Shown: positions 17,976 to 29,796, numbered from the stretch's first letter. The stretch is DNA of 64,000 nt from CAIXSC01 sp046349915 (GCA_046349915.1 JAXMBL010000008.1:1-64000), one strand, 5' to 3'. Numbers and translations are program-made. The notes: generated by a model not told the origin, from the sequence alone.

Positions 17976-18074
17976 GTGGTAAGCCTTCTTCTGAGGGCAG
18001 CGGGAGGTTCACATAGTCGAGGATCGCTCCGCGATCCAACGTCTGGTCTGCCGCAGGACTGAAAGTCCGTCGCA

Positions 18075-19115
18075 CTACGCCGCTGCGGCGGAAGGCGGCG
18101 CACTTGCAGCTGGCTTCGCGGCCTGTCCCGCCATCTTGAAGCCCTGAGCCTGGAAGCCCAACTTGATCGCCTCCAGCAGATCGGTCCGCACCGCCTGGAA
18201 GTACTCGGTTCGCACCCATGGCTGGACGACAAAACTCACGCCGTTGTCCGCCAATTGATCGATGGCGACGACCGGCGGCGGCAATTGCAGAATGCGATCG
18301 TCTTCCTGCAGCGTTTCGACCAGGAATCTCTTGAGCGCCCGCAGATCATTGTCGTAACTGCAGCGGAACGTAATGTCGACTCGCCGCACTCGCTCGGCCG
18401 AGTAATTCGTGATGGTGCCGCCGGTGATCGCGCTGTTGGGAACGATTACCTGAGCGTTGTTGTCCGCGCGGATCAGAGTGTTGAAGATCTGGATCTCTTC
18501 CACGGTCCCGGTCGAACCGCCCGCCAACACATGATCTCCCACCTTGAACGGCTTGAAGACGATCAGCAACACGCCAGCGGCGAAGTTCGATAGCGAGCCT
18601 TGCAGGGCGAAGCCGATCGCCAAGCCCGCGGCGGCGACCACGGCGGTGAACGAAGTGGTGTCGATTCCGATCCGGTTGAGCGACGACAGGACGACGAAGG
18701 CCAACATCGCCGCGTAGGACAGGTTGGTTGAGAACTTCACCAGCGTTTCGTCGACCTTGGCCTTGACCGCGATGCGACTGATAACTCGCGTCAAGATCTT
18801 CGCCACCCAGCGGCCAACCACGAAGATCACGATCGCCGAAAGCAGGTTGATGGCGAGTTCGATCCCCTTGTGGCTTACCAACTCGACCGTGCCATGCCAC
18901 CAAGCTGTCGGATCGGAAAAATCAGTCAGTTGCTCGAGCGTTTGACTGAACGACGCCTCCGCAGGCCGCTGACCCTTTGCGCTCGTGGATGAGACCTCGG
19001 AAACGGGCGAATCAGCGTTTGCCGTGGGCGCCGCCACCGCCATACTCGCAGTCCAAATGATGGCAAGTTGTGCAAACAGGGCGAAACGGGCGAATGCGGC
19101 CGTACAGCGTGCCAT
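18075..19115 (-). CDS. MscS-family mechanosensitive channel with signal peptide
   Basis: A 346-residue protein with a cleavable-looking signal peptide (ATG at 19115, AAGGAG 8 bp upstream), then a short periplasmic stretch. Three membrane segments follow: around LAINLLSAIVIFVVGRWV, YAAMLAFVVLSSL and the pore helix. The pore region GLAIGFALQGSLSNFAAGVL and the beta domain start FKVGDHVLAGGSTGTVEEI are classic MscS. VIVPNSAITGGTITN marks the cytoplasmic vestibule. The C-terminus is Ala/Pro-rich. It should open under membrane tension to release osmolytes. It precedes the AlkC-like gene by 99 bp on the same strand. The frame extends 18 codons upstream of the chosen start without support. Confidence 0.93.
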   Translation of the reverse strand: MARCTAAFARFALFAQLAIIWTASMAVAAPTANADSPVSEVSSTSAKGQRPAEASFSQTLEQLTDFSDPTAWWHGTVELVSHKGIELAINLLSAIVIFVVGRWVAKILTRVISRIAVKAKVDETLVKFSTNLSYAAMLAFVVLSSLNRIGIDTTSFTAVVAAAGLAIGFALQGSLSNFAAGVLLIVFKPFKVGDHVLAGGSTGTVEEIQIFNTLIRADNNAQVIVPNSAITGGTITNYSAERVRRVDITFRCSYDNDLRALKRFLVETLQEDDRILQLPPPVVAIDQLADNGVSFVVQPWVRTEYFQAVRTDLLEAIKLGFQAQGFKMAGQAAKPAASAPPSAAAA

Positions 19116-19273
19116 CGAGCGAACTCCTTTTCGCGACCCCTGCGGCCCATCCTGGGCGCAGCGAATCACTGGCGACTTGTATCGGTCCCCTGCCCTCGCG
19201 TCAAGTTGGACTGCTTGTCGTTTCTTGCCCTGCCGCTTAGTTGGACAGCGCCAGGTTTGTCGAGTTAACCGCT

Positions 19274-19317
19274 GTCAGACACGGAAGTCGGTCAATCACG
19301 GATGACACGGATAGGGG
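19274..19317. repeat. CACGGAA-type short repeat
   Basis: CACGGAAG, CACGGATG and CACGGATAG occur close together between the MscS gene and the end of glgC. They resemble the tract at 48156-48184 and, less closely, the CACGAAT tracts. Confidence 0.4.
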
Positions 19318-19428
19318 CGGAGAGGAGGAAGCCGTTGGGCGTCATTGCCTTAACTCGGATTTCCCCCGCTCAGGCAATCATGGCCAGTTGCTTACCACCA
19401 CGGAGCGATCCATGCCGACGCCCTCGAT

Positions 19429-20727
19429 TCAGGAGGGCATGCGCCAGTTTTCGCCCAGCGACGCTTCCTTCACGACGATCGGTATTCCGTCGCGAATGAC
19501 GCAGTCCTCGGCGTCATGCGAGTTTTCCAAGCCTTTTTCATTCACCACTCGGACGCCGCCCGCGATGCGGCAGTTCTTATCGAGGATGCTCCCTTCGATC
19601 ACGGCGCCGTCGCCAATGCCGATGGTTGGCAGTCCTCGCTCGGCCGCCGCCGCTCGTTGGCTCGCCGTTTCATACTCGTCGGCGCCCATGATGATCGAAT
19701 TGCGAATGGTGACGCCGCGACCGATGACGCAGCGAGCGCCGATGATGCAGTTCTCGATGATCGCGTCGGGGCTGATTCGGCAACCGTCGGCGATCAGACT
19801 TCCGCGGACCGAGGCGCCCTCCAACAACGAGGGGGGTAGGAATTCGGGTCGCGAGTAAATCGGGGCGTCGGGTTGAGCCAATTCAAAGGGCGGCGTCGGG
19901 CTCGCCAAGCTGAGGCACGAATCGAAATAGCTGCGAATGGTTCCCACGTCTTCCCAGTAGCCATCGAACAGGTGAACTTGCACTTTACGAGTGCGAATGG
20001 AGGTGGGAAAGATCTCCTTGCCGAAGTCGTGGTAGTCGGTCTTGGTGAGGACGTCGTCCAGCGTTTCGCGGTTGAAGATGTAGATGCCCATACTGGCCAG
20101 GCAGTCGCGTCCTTTGCTAGGAATTCCGCGGCGATCGATCCAGGCGGGATCCATCGACACCATGTTGATGTCTTCATCGCGTTTGGGCTTTTCCAGGAAC
20201 CCGACCACTCGCCCCGTCTCGTCGGCCCGCATCACTCCCAGCGATCGAGCCGCCTGGCGGCTGACCGGCATCGCCGCGATGGTGACGTCGGCGCCCGATT
20301 GCTGATGAGTGCGCAGCATGGCTTGATAATCCATGCGATAGAGCTGATCTCCCGACAGAATCAGGACATAATCGACCCCCGGTTGTTGGATGTAGCGAAT
20401 CTGCTTCCGGACGGCGTCCGCCGTTCCTTGGTACCAATCGGTTCCCCCCTCGTCCATCGTTTGCTGGGCCGCGAGGATTTCGACGAAGCCGCCGCCAAAG
20501 ACATCGAACCGGTAGGTCTGTCGGATGTGTCGGTGCAAGCTGACCGAGAGGAACTGGGTGAGCACGAAGATGCGATTCAAGCCGCTGTTCAAGCAGTTCG
20601 AGAGCGGGATGTCGATCAGCCGGTACTTCGCGGCCAGCGGCACCGCGGGCTTCGAGCGGTATTTGGTCAGTGGGTAGAGACGAGTGCCGCGGCCGCCGCC
20701 GAGGACCAAGGAGATAACGTTTCGCAT
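19429..20727 (-). CDS. glgC: Glucose-1-phosphate adenylyltransferase (ADP-glucose pyrophosphorylase)
   Basis: A 432-residue cytoplasmic enzyme making ADP-glucose from ATP and glucose 1-phosphate, the first step of glycogen synthesis. The nucleotide-binding motif GGGRGTRLYPLT is at residues 10-21, followed by KPAVPLAAKYRLIDIPLSNC. GTADAVRKQ lies near 110, FLEKPKR near 180, and FDGYWEDVGTI near 258. From about 300, left-handed beta-helix repeats (CRISPDAIIENCIIGARCVIG) form the C-terminal regulatory domain. Wording such as AAQQT and WYQGTADAVR resembles the cyanobacterial/plant type more than the E. coli type. No other glycogen gene is adjacent. leuS ends 72 bp upstream on the same strand. Confidence 0.95.
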   Translation of the reverse strand: MRNVISLVLGGGRGTRLYPLTKYRSKPAVPLAAKYRLIDIPLSNCLNSGLNRIFVLTQFLSVSLHRHIRQTYRFDVFGGGFVEILAAQQTMDEGGTDWYQGTADAVRKQIRYIQQPGVDYVLILSGDQLYRMDYQAMLRTHQQSGADVTIAAMPVSRQAARSLGVMRADETGRVVGFLEKPKRDEDINMVSMDPAWIDRRGIPSKGRDCLASMGIYIFNRETLDDVLTKTDYHDFGKEIFPTSIRTRKVQVHLFDGYWEDVGTIRSYFDSCLSLASPTPPFELAQPDAPIYSRPEFLPPSLLEGASVRGSLIADGCRISPDAIIENCIIGARCVIGRGVTIRNSIIMGADEYETASQRAAAAERGLPTIGIGDGAVIEGSILDKNCRIAGGVRVVNEKGLENSHDAEDCVIRDGIPIVVKEASLGENWRMPS

Positions 20728-20799
20728 GTTGTGACTCTCGAGGGCCTGAGGCGGTCGTTGACGCAGCGACTCGCCCTGGTTTCGTGATGGAGGTGATAG

Positions 20800-23637
<2,838 letters not shown>

Positions 23638-23939
23638 TGCAGACCCTGTGCTGCGAAGAAGAGAACGGTGGACCTGCGAGCACCGCAGGCAAGGGGCCGA
23701 TTCTAAGGAGGGGCGTCGCGGGGGACAAGTCGCGACCTCGTCCGGTCCCACTCCCTGGATCGGTTGAGGGATGCTACAGTGACGACAGTTGGTGCGGCTC
23801 TGGGTTCGCGCTCGCTGGCGTACTCGGGCGGTTTTCGAAAGCGGCCGCGGGGCGTCGAGCGAATGCGTGTCCTGGCGGTCTTGGACGCGTCGCTGCCGAT
23901 GCGGTTCAAACGTTCCCTGATATTCTGTCATTGCTTTCC
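23638..23939. other. Intergenic region between divergent leuS and map
   Basis: 302 bp that must hold the promoters of leuS and map. I see no T-box, no clear hairpin with a U tract, and no repeat. Long open frames run into it from both genes but carry no recognisable protein sequence. Confidence 0.5.
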
Positions 23940-24737
23940 ATGCTGTACAGCCTTAAGAAGCTTCGTTTGAGCCGTCAAGAGCGAGACGCGATGCGCCGCG
24001 CGGGCCAATTCAACGCGGAGCTGCTCGATTACATACGGCCTCATGTGCGGGCTGGCGTCACGACCGGCGAAATCGACCGGTTGGTCTACGAATACACCGT
24101 CGATCACGGCCACGTCCCCGCTCCGCTCGGCTACCAAGGGTATCCGAAGAGTTGTTGCACGAGTGTGAATGAGGTGATTTGCCACGGGATTCCCGGTTCG
24201 TATGTGCTGAAGGACGGGGATATCGTGAATGTCGACGTGACGACCAAAGTGGACGGATGGCACGGAGATCAGTCGGAGACGTTCTTGGTCGGGGCGGTGT
24301 CGGACGAGGCTCGAGCGTTAACTCAATGTGCGTTCGATTGTCTGCATTTGGCGATCAAGGCGATTCGGCCGTGGAGTCGGATATCGGAAATTGGCGACGC
24401 GATCGTCCGCGAAGCAACTCGCCGCGGCTTCAGCGTGGTGGAGGACTATATTGGCCACGGGTTGGGTCGCGAGTTCCATCAGAAACCGAACATTCCGCAC
24501 GTGCCGACTCGTCAAGCACGAGCCGAGCGGATTGAGCCGGGGGTGTGCTTTACGATTGAGCCCATGATCAACGGGGGCGGCAAGGAAACGGTGCTCGACC
24601 GCGCCGACGGCTGGACCGTCCGAACTCGCGATGGCCGCCTGTCGGCGCAGTTCGAACACACCCTCCTGATGGAGGAAAATGGGCCAGAGATCTTGACGCG
24701 AACGAAGCTGGGACCGCAGCCAGGACATAAGTTCTGA
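23940..24737 (+). CDS. map: Methionine aminopeptidase, type I
   Basis: A 265-residue metalloprotease that removes the initiator methionine from new proteins. The metal ligands are all visible: Asp in VNVDVTT, Asp in WHGDQSETF, His in GHGLGREFH, Glu in FTIEPM and Glu in FEHTLL. The substrate-binding His lies in VICHGIP. The ATG at 23940 gives the normal start (MLYSLKKLRLSRQERDAMRRAG); the frame extends upstream across the intergenic region but has no protein character there. No strong ribosome site is seen. rplY follows 80 bp downstream on the same strand. Confidence 0.96.
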   Translation: MLYSLKKLRLSRQERDAMRRAGQFNAELLDYIRPHVRAGVTTGEIDRLVYEYTVDHGHVPAPLGYQGYPKSCCTSVNEVICHGIPGSYVLKDGDIVNVDVTTKVDGWHGDQSETFLVGAVSDEARALTQCAFDCLHLAIKAIRPWSRISEIGDAIVREATRRGFSVVEDYIGHGLGREFHQKPNIPHVPTRQARAERIEPGVCFTIEPMINGGGKETVLDRADGWTVRTRDGRLSAQFEHTLLMEENGPEILTRTKLGPQPGHKF

Positions 24738-24817
24738 GCGATTCCCCTTGAAATCTTGGCCGATCTTGTCAAAATACCCCGTTTCCCGGTTCCAGTTTGG
24801 TTGCGGAAAGGTAGTCC

Positions 24818-25444
24818 ATGAAGGAATCAATGCAGGTCAAGATTCGTGAAGGCGTCGGCACGCGCCAGACGCGGAAGCTACGGCAAGGTGGCCAAGTTCC
24901 CGCCATTCTGTATGGACACGGCGAAAAGAACGTGAATCTGGTGATTCCCGGTACTCAGGTGCTGCATGCCGTCAAGGTGGGGGCGAAACTGGTCGACTTG
25001 AGTGGGGACGTCACTGAGACGGCGCTCATTCGTCAAGTCCAGTGGGATGCCTTCGGCATCGAAGTGCTGCACTTGGATTTGAGCCGAGTATCGGCGGACG
25101 AAACCGTTGAAATCGTGCTCCCCATCGAACTCAAGGGTTCCGCTCCAGGAACTCGCGAGGGTGGTTTGGTCGAGCATGTGAAGCACGAAGCTCGGATTTT
25201 GTGCCCGGTGGTCTCCCTGCCGGAGCGACTGGAAATCAATATCAACAATCTGCACCTCGACGGCGAACTGACGTTAGCCGATGTCACGTTGCCTGCGGGC
25301 GCCTCGATCGTCGGCGATGCGGACGAGATCGTGGTGCATTGCGTGAAGCCGAAGGCCATGGTGGAAGGGGCGGGGCCGGGCGAACCGGGCGAACCCGAAG
25401 TCATTGCTCGCAAGAAGGCCGAAGAAGGCGCCGAGGAAGCTTAG
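24818..25444 (+). CDS. rplY: 50S ribosomal protein L25 (TL5/Ctc type)
   Basis: A 208-residue 5S rRNA-binding protein of the long TL5/Ctc form. The N-terminal L25 domain (RQTRKLRQGGQVPAILYG near residues 12-30) is followed by the beta-barrel domain with VVSLPERLEININ, VTLPAGASIV and an acidic Lys/Glu-rich tail (KKAEEGAEEA). GGAAAGG lies upstream of the ATG. pth starts 44 bp downstream, the common rplY-pth pairing in bacteria. Confidence 0.95.
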   Translation: MKESMQVKIREGVGTRQTRKLRQGGQVPAILYGHGEKNVNLVIPGTQVLHAVKVGAKLVDLSGDVTETALIRQVQWDAFGIEVLHLDLSRVSADETVEIVLPIELKGSAPGTREGGLVEHVKHEARILCPVVSLPERLEININNLHLDGELTLADVTLPAGASIVGDADEIVVHCVKPKAMVEGAGPGEPGEPEVIARKKAEEGAEEA

Positions 25445-25488
25445 TGTTTGTCTGGGTCTCGTGTTGAGCGAACCGCCGGTCATCCGCC

Positions 25489-26049
25489 ATGCGAATCATC
25501 GTCGGTTTGGGAAATCCTGGGCGACAATACGAAAATACTCGCCACAATATTGGGTTTGCGGTCATTCGCGAGTTGGCTCGCCGAGCGGGCGAGCCGATGG
25601 CGCGGGCCAAGTTTGATGGCGAGTGGTTTGAGGTGACTTGGAACGGAGAAAAGTGCCTGCTCGGTCGACCGCTGACGTACATGAACCGCAGTGGTCAGGC
25701 CGTGCAACCGGCACGAGATTTTTATAAGGTGGCGAACGATCAGATTCTGGTGATCTGCGACGATTTGGCGCTGCCGGTCGGCAAGTTGCGACTGCGAGCC
25801 AAGGGGTCGGCGGGAGGCCAGAAGGGGTTGGATGACATCTTGAAGCGGTTAGGCGCCGACGCGATCTGTCGACTGCGGATCGGGATTGGCGCCGCGCCTC
25901 CGGGTTGGGATGCAGCAGACTACGTGCTCGGCAAGTTCACTGCGGACGAGTCAGACGTGGTGAAAGAGGTTGTCGGACGAGCGGCCGATGCGGCCCACGA
26001 CTGGGCGACTCGCGGAATTGAGTTCAGTATGAACAAGTACAACGCATAA
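25489..26049 (+). CDS. pth: Peptidyl-tRNA hydrolase
   Basis: A 186-residue enzyme that releases tRNA from peptidyl-tRNA dropped by ribosomes. The signature GLGNPGRQYENTRHNIGF near residues 6-23 includes the conserved Asn and catalytic His. PLTYMNRSGQAV follows, then the catalytic Asp in ICDDLALPVGKLRLRAKGSAGGQKGL. LRIGIGAAP and VLGKF are in place. The ATG at 25489 fits the family start (MRIIVGLGNP), but no ribosome site is obvious, so translation may be coupled to rplY, which ends 44 bp upstream. Confidence 0.97.
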   Translation: MRIIVGLGNPGRQYENTRHNIGFAVIRELARRAGEPMARAKFDGEWFEVTWNGEKCLLGRPLTYMNRSGQAVQPARDFYKVANDQILVICDDLALPVGKLRLRAKGSAGGQKGLDDILKRLGADAICRLRIGIGAAPPGWDAADYVLGKFTADESDVVKEVVGRAADAAHDWATRGIEFSMNKYNA

Positions 26050-26266
26050 CCGAGTCGTCGAGGAAGAAATTCCACCCTCCAGCTAGGGCAGACAGTCGTC
26101 AAGTCAGATTGCTGTAGAGTCAGTTTGCAGATCGCGATACAGAGAACCTTTACTAAAACACGATCGAATACGAGATACATCGCGGGTGACAGTTGCTGGC
26201 AGCGGACGCCGACTGTCGTCCCGCAAACACCGTCCTGAATTAGTCCTGCGCGGAAGGGAGAATCGC

Positions 26267-26683
26267 TTGGCCCAAAACGTTTACGAAACCCTGTTCATTC
26301 TCGACTCCAACAAGTACGCCCGTGATCCCGGAGGGGTCTCGGGAGGGATCGGCGAGTTGGTGCTGAAGTGTGGTGGCGAGGTGCTCGCCAGCCGTCTGTT
26401 CAACGAGCAGAAGTTGGCTTATCCAGTCGATGGACACCGCAAAGGCACCTACTGGCTCACCTACTTCAAGCTCGATAGCCAGCAGCTCTCGACTTGGAAT
26501 CGACAATGCCAGCTGAACGAAGCCATTGTTCGGCAGTTGACTTTGCGGGTTGATCCTCGCTTGGCGGATGTGCTGGTGCAGCACGCCCTGGGGAACGCCA
26601 CCGTACGCAAGCCGACTGTGGTTGATGTGATTACGGATGAGCCCGAGGGGGTTGATGGAGTTGAGGGGGAATCCCTCGAGTAG
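26267..26683 (+). CDS. rpsF: 30S ribosomal protein S6
   Basis: A 138-residue small-subunit protein. The start is best read as TTG at 26267: GGAAGGGAG lies about 7 bp upstream and the protein then opens LAQNVYETLFILDSNKYARD, the normal S6 N-terminus. The frame continues 27 codons further up without family similarity. LAYPVDGHRKGTYWLTYFKL and the RQLTLRVD strand complete the fold. The C-terminal tail after about residue 108 is acidic and longer than in E. coli. It is followed by ssb after 150 bp, the usual order, but rpsR is absent from this cluster. Confidence 0.93.
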   Translation: MAQNVYETLFILDSNKYARDPGGVSGGIGELVLKCGGEVLASRLFNEQKLAYPVDGHRKGTYWLTYFKLDSQQLSTWNRQCQLNEAIVRQLTLRVDPRLADVLVQHALGNATVRKPTVVDVITDEPEGVDGVEGESLE

Positions 26684-26833
26684 GGTTTAGGTAGGGAATA
26701 GTCCTGAAAGGGATGGGGCTGATCCTGTCCGTTGTCAGGGAGTCGCCCCAGGCTTGTTGGCCATAGCCCAATCTGTTACGGTATCTGTAGCTCTGTACAG
26801 TGGGGGTGTTTGACGGCAGGTGGGAGGTGATGC

Positions 26834-27391
26834 ATGGCTAGTTTCAATCGCGTGATCCTCGTCGGGAATCTGACGCGGGACGTGGAATTGAAGTACTTGC
26901 AAAGCGGGACGGCGGTGGGCGAATTTGGGCTCGCCATCAACGACCGACGCAAGACGGCCGCGGGCGACTGGGTCGATGAGACGGTGTTTGTGGACATTAC
27001 TTTGTGGGGACGCACGGCGGAGATTGCCGGCGAGTACCTGCAAAAAGGGTCGCCTGTACTGATTGAAGGGCGACTCAAGTACGACACGTGGGAAAAAGAA
27101 GGTAAGAAGTACTCGAAGCTCAGGGTTGTGGGCGACAAGATGCAGATGCTTGGCGCCCGACAAGGCGCTGGGCAGGCAAGTGGTCAGGCAAGCGGGCAGG
27201 CAAATGGTCAAGGCGGGGGCGGGGGGGCAAGCGGCAGCGCGGGGCCTAACTTTGCCAATCGACCGGGCCAACGGCCTGTGACTGCTCGGTCGAACGCCGC
27301 GGCGGACCAGGGGGCCAGCGAGTACGGAATGTCGGCCGAGCCAGACTCGCATGGTGAAGCCGGTGTACCTGAGGAAGATATCCCGTTTTAG
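26834..27391 (+). CDS. ssb: Single-stranded DNA-binding protein
   Basis: A 185-residue SSB. The OB fold (residues 1-110) shows the typical opening NRVILVGNLTRDVEL, then FVDITLWGRTAEIAGEYLQKGSPVLIEGRL. A Gly/Gln/Ala-rich linker with repeated GQASGQA-type units follows, and the protein ends in EEDIPF, the conserved acidic tail used to recruit partner proteins. A strong ribosome site, GGGAGGTGAT, precedes the ATG. It lies between rpsF and rplI as in many bacteria. Confidence 0.97.
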   Translation: MASFNRVILVGNLTRDVELKYLQSGTAVGEFGLAINDRRKTAAGDWVDETVFVDITLWGRTAEIAGEYLQKGSPVLIEGRLKYDTWEKEGKKYSKLRVVGDKMQMLGARQGAGQASGQASGQANGQGGGGGASGSAGPNFANRPGQRPVTARSNAAADQGASEYGMSAEPDSHGEAGVPEEDIPF

Positions 27392-27617
27392 CGGGGCGTC
27401 GGTGGTTCATCGGGGACTCGCGTGATAGCGAACTCACCGATAGGCCTCAATCCGACAGGCCTAAAAGTAAGACGCGAATAAGACAGGTGTGATTGAGTAA
27501 AGTGACTGTGCATGACAAGGCGTGCGGCGACGGCAAGCGGCGTCCACGCCAGGGTCTGCAGGGAAGTGGAACCCGTATCTGACTGGAAAGATCAATCGAA
27601 AGCGACGGAAGAGATTC

Positions 27618-28169
27618 ATGTCCAACACAAAGTCCAAGACGCAAATCGCCCGTTTCAAGCCGCTCCCGAAGGGCGAAACCAAGGGCGTTCAACTGTTGCT
27701 GATTCAATCGGTCGACCACCTGGGTAAGCAGGGAGATGTCGTCGAAGTGAAGGCAGGTTACGCTCGCAATTATCTGCTCCCGCAAGGGCTCGCCACCATC
27801 GCCACCAACCATCACAAGCGGATGGTCGAGAAGCACAAGGCGAAGCTGCTGGAGATCGAGAAGCAGCGATTGTCGAGCCTGCGGTCGTTGGCCGATATGC
27901 TGGGCAAGCAGAGCATCACGATCGAAGCGAATGCCAACGACGAAGGGCATTTGTACGGCTCGGTGGGGCCGAACGACATCGTGGCCGAACTCAAGAAGGT
28001 CGGCTTCAATGTGACCAACGACCAAGTCCGGTTGGAAGGTCTGCTGAAGGAACTCGGCCTCTACACGGTTCGCATCCACTTGCACACCGATATTGAGACC
28101 GAATTGAAGGTCTGGGTGGTGCCGACCGTGACCAACGAAGGTGGCGAGAAGGCGGCCGAAGGCAAGTAA
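27618..28169 (+). CDS. rplI: 50S ribosomal protein L9
   Basis: A 183-residue large-subunit protein. The family signature GYARNYLLPQGLA is at about 48-60, after LLLIQSVDHLGKQGDVVEVKA. A long Lys-rich connecting helix and the C-terminal RNA-binding domain (YGSVGPNDIVAELKK) follow. The ATG at 27618 has GGAAGAG close upstream and gives about 22 extra residues (SNTKSKTQIARFKPLPKGE) before the usual L9 N-terminus. The 226 bp between ssb and this start hold no rpsR. A 13 bp stem hairpin lies between this gene and dnaB. Confidence 0.95.
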   Translation: MSNTKSKTQIARFKPLPKGETKGVQLLLIQSVDHLGKQGDVVEVKAGYARNYLLPQGLATIATNHHKRMVEKHKAKLLEIEKQRLSSLRSLADMLGKQSITIEANANDEGHLYGSVGPNDIVAELKKVGFNVTNDQVRLEGLLKELGLYTVRIHLHTDIETELKVWVVPTVTNEGGEKAAEGK

Positions 28170-28244
28170 CCGTTGCCTCGGGCTTCCTTCATGCGGCTTG
28201 GCGACATTGTCCAGTGTCGCTGCTGAAGTTTGCGAAACAATTTA

Positions 28245-28274
28245 GAAACCCGGCTTGGCAACAAGCCGGGTTTC
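28245..28274 (+). terminator. Hairpin between rplI and dnaB
   Basis: GAAACCCGGCTTG, loop GCAA, then the exact complement CAAGCCGGGTTTC: a 13 bp perfect stem with a tetraloop. It is followed by TTCGTC rather than a long T run, so it may be a weak terminator or attenuator that lowers dnaB expression relative to the ribosomal genes. Confidence 0.6.
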
Positions 28275-28310
28275 TTCGTCATGGGACGTAATCAGGAGGG
28301 GCGTTCTTCG

Positions 28311-29765
28311 ATGGCCAATTCTCGTCGTGGTGATTTTCAGAAGCGTCCCCCTGCTCCGCCGACTTCCGAGTTGCTTGAGCGTCAGCCGCCGTACGATCTG
28401 GACGCCGAGGCCGGGGTTCTGGGCAGCATGATGTTGTTGCCGGACGTCATTGACGACGTCGCGCTGTTGCTCCGTCCCGACGATTTCTATGACGATGCTC
28501 ATCGTCGACTCTTCTCGCACATGATCGCCATGCACGATGCAGGGCAGAAGGTCGATCCGGTGCTGTTGGCCGATCGCTTGAATACCGCGGGCGATTACGA
28601 AGTGGTTGGCGGCGCCGCATTTCTGACGAAGATCTTCCACGCGGTCCCGAATGCCGCGCACGCGACGTACTATGCGAACATCGTGCGAGCGAAGGCGACG
28701 TTTCGGTCTTTGATCACGGCCAGCACGGAGATCTTGCGCGAGGCGTACGATGAGACGCTGGAGCCCAAGCAGTTGTTGAGCAGCGCGGAACAGAAGATCT
28801 TCTCGATCTTGGATAATCGCGGCTCGAACACGATCACCAGCATCAGTGAGGTGCTGCACCTGGCGATGGATCGGATGGAGGCGAGGCTCCGCGGTGAATA
28901 CTCGACAGGTGGAGTCGACACAGGCTTCACGGAACTCGATTCGCTCATGGGAGGTCTGCACAATTCGGAATTGATCATTCTTGCGGCTCGCCCCTCCATG
29001 GGCAAAACCGCATTTGCGATGAATATTGCCGAATACGCGTCGATGAAGCAGCATGCTCCGACCTTGTTCGTGAGTTTGGAAATGTCGGCCATCGAATTGG
29101 CTGATCGTATGCTGTGCAGCGTCGCTCGTGTGAACGGACATCGTTTGCGGAATGGGACGATTTCAAAGGAAGACCGCCAGCGGCTGGTGCAGAACGCAGC
29201 CGAGATTTCGCAAGCGCCATTGTTCGTCGATGACTCGCCCAGTCGAACGGTGACCGAAATCGCGGCGGCCGCTCGACGCATTCGCCGGCGCGAAAACAAC
29301 TTGGGACTGATCGTCATCGACTACTTGCAGTTGATCGAACCGGATAATCCCAAGGATCCTCGCCAAGAGCAAGTCGCTCGCATCGCTCGTCGTCTGAAAG
29401 GTCTAGCGCGTGAAATGAAGGTGCCTGTTCTCTGTCTCGCGCAGCTTAATCGCCAAGCCGAAGATTCGAAGGACCATATTCCGAAGTTGAGTCACCTCCG
29501 CGAATCGGGCGCGATCGAGCAAGATGCGGACGTGGTGATGTTCGTGCACCGCGAAGAGTATTACCACCGAGGCGAGGACCGCGATGCGTATGCGGGTCAA
29601 GCCGAGATCATTGTCGCAAAGCAGCGTAACGGGCCGGTGGGGAACGTCAATTTGATCTGGGAGAAGGATTTCACTCGCTTCGGAGATCGTGCGCCTGATC
29701 GATTGCAGGAGTTCGATCAGTTCAACGACTATCAGGCTGATGCGCCGCCCCAGGCGTTTATGTAG
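28311..29765 (+). CDS. dnaB: Replicative DNA helicase DnaB
   Basis: A 484-residue hexameric helicase that unwinds DNA at the replication fork. The N-terminal domain has PPYDLDAEAGVLGSMML, and the RecA-like C-terminal domain has Walker A ARPSMGKTAFAMN, Walker B LIVIDYLQLI, and the SHLRESGAIEQDADVV and FVHREEYY motifs. The ATG at 28311 has AGGAGGG 10 bp upstream; an earlier ATG at 28281 inside the leader is less supported. No intein is seen in the Walker A region. It ends the rplY-pth-rpsF-ssb-rplI block. Confidence 0.97.
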   Translation: MANSRRGDFQKRPPAPPTSELLERQPPYDLDAEAGVLGSMMLLPDVIDDVALLLRPDDFYDDAHRRLFSHMIAMHDAGQKVDPVLLADRLNTAGDYEVVGGAAFLTKIFHAVPNAAHATYYANIVRAKATFRSLITASTEILREAYDETLEPKQLLSSAEQKIFSILDNRGSNTITSISEVLHLAMDRMEARLRGEYSTGGVDTGFTELDSLMGGLHNSELIILAARPSMGKTAFAMNIAEYASMKQHAPTLFVSLEMSAIELADRMLCSVARVNGHRLRNGTISKEDRQRLVQNAAEISQAPLFVDDSPSRTVTEIAAAARRIRRRENNLGLIVIDYLQLIEPDNPKDPRQEQVARIARRLKGLAREMKVPVLCLAQLNRQAEDSKDHIPKLSHLRESGAIEQDADVVMFVHREEYYHRGEDRDAYAGQAEIIVAKQRNGPVGNVNLIWEKDFTRFGDRAPDRLQEFDQFNDYQADAPPQAFM

Positions 29766-29796
29766 CCTGCACTCGATGGGGGACCACGGAGTTGGG

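Noticed and set aside
23638..23939. T-box leader upstream of leuS
   Set aside because: No T-box consensus or terminator hairpin could be found by eye; T-boxes are also mainly a Firmicutes feature.
27447..28085. 212-residue minus-strand frame across rplI
   Set aside because: Antisense to rplI, with no recognisable protein sequence.
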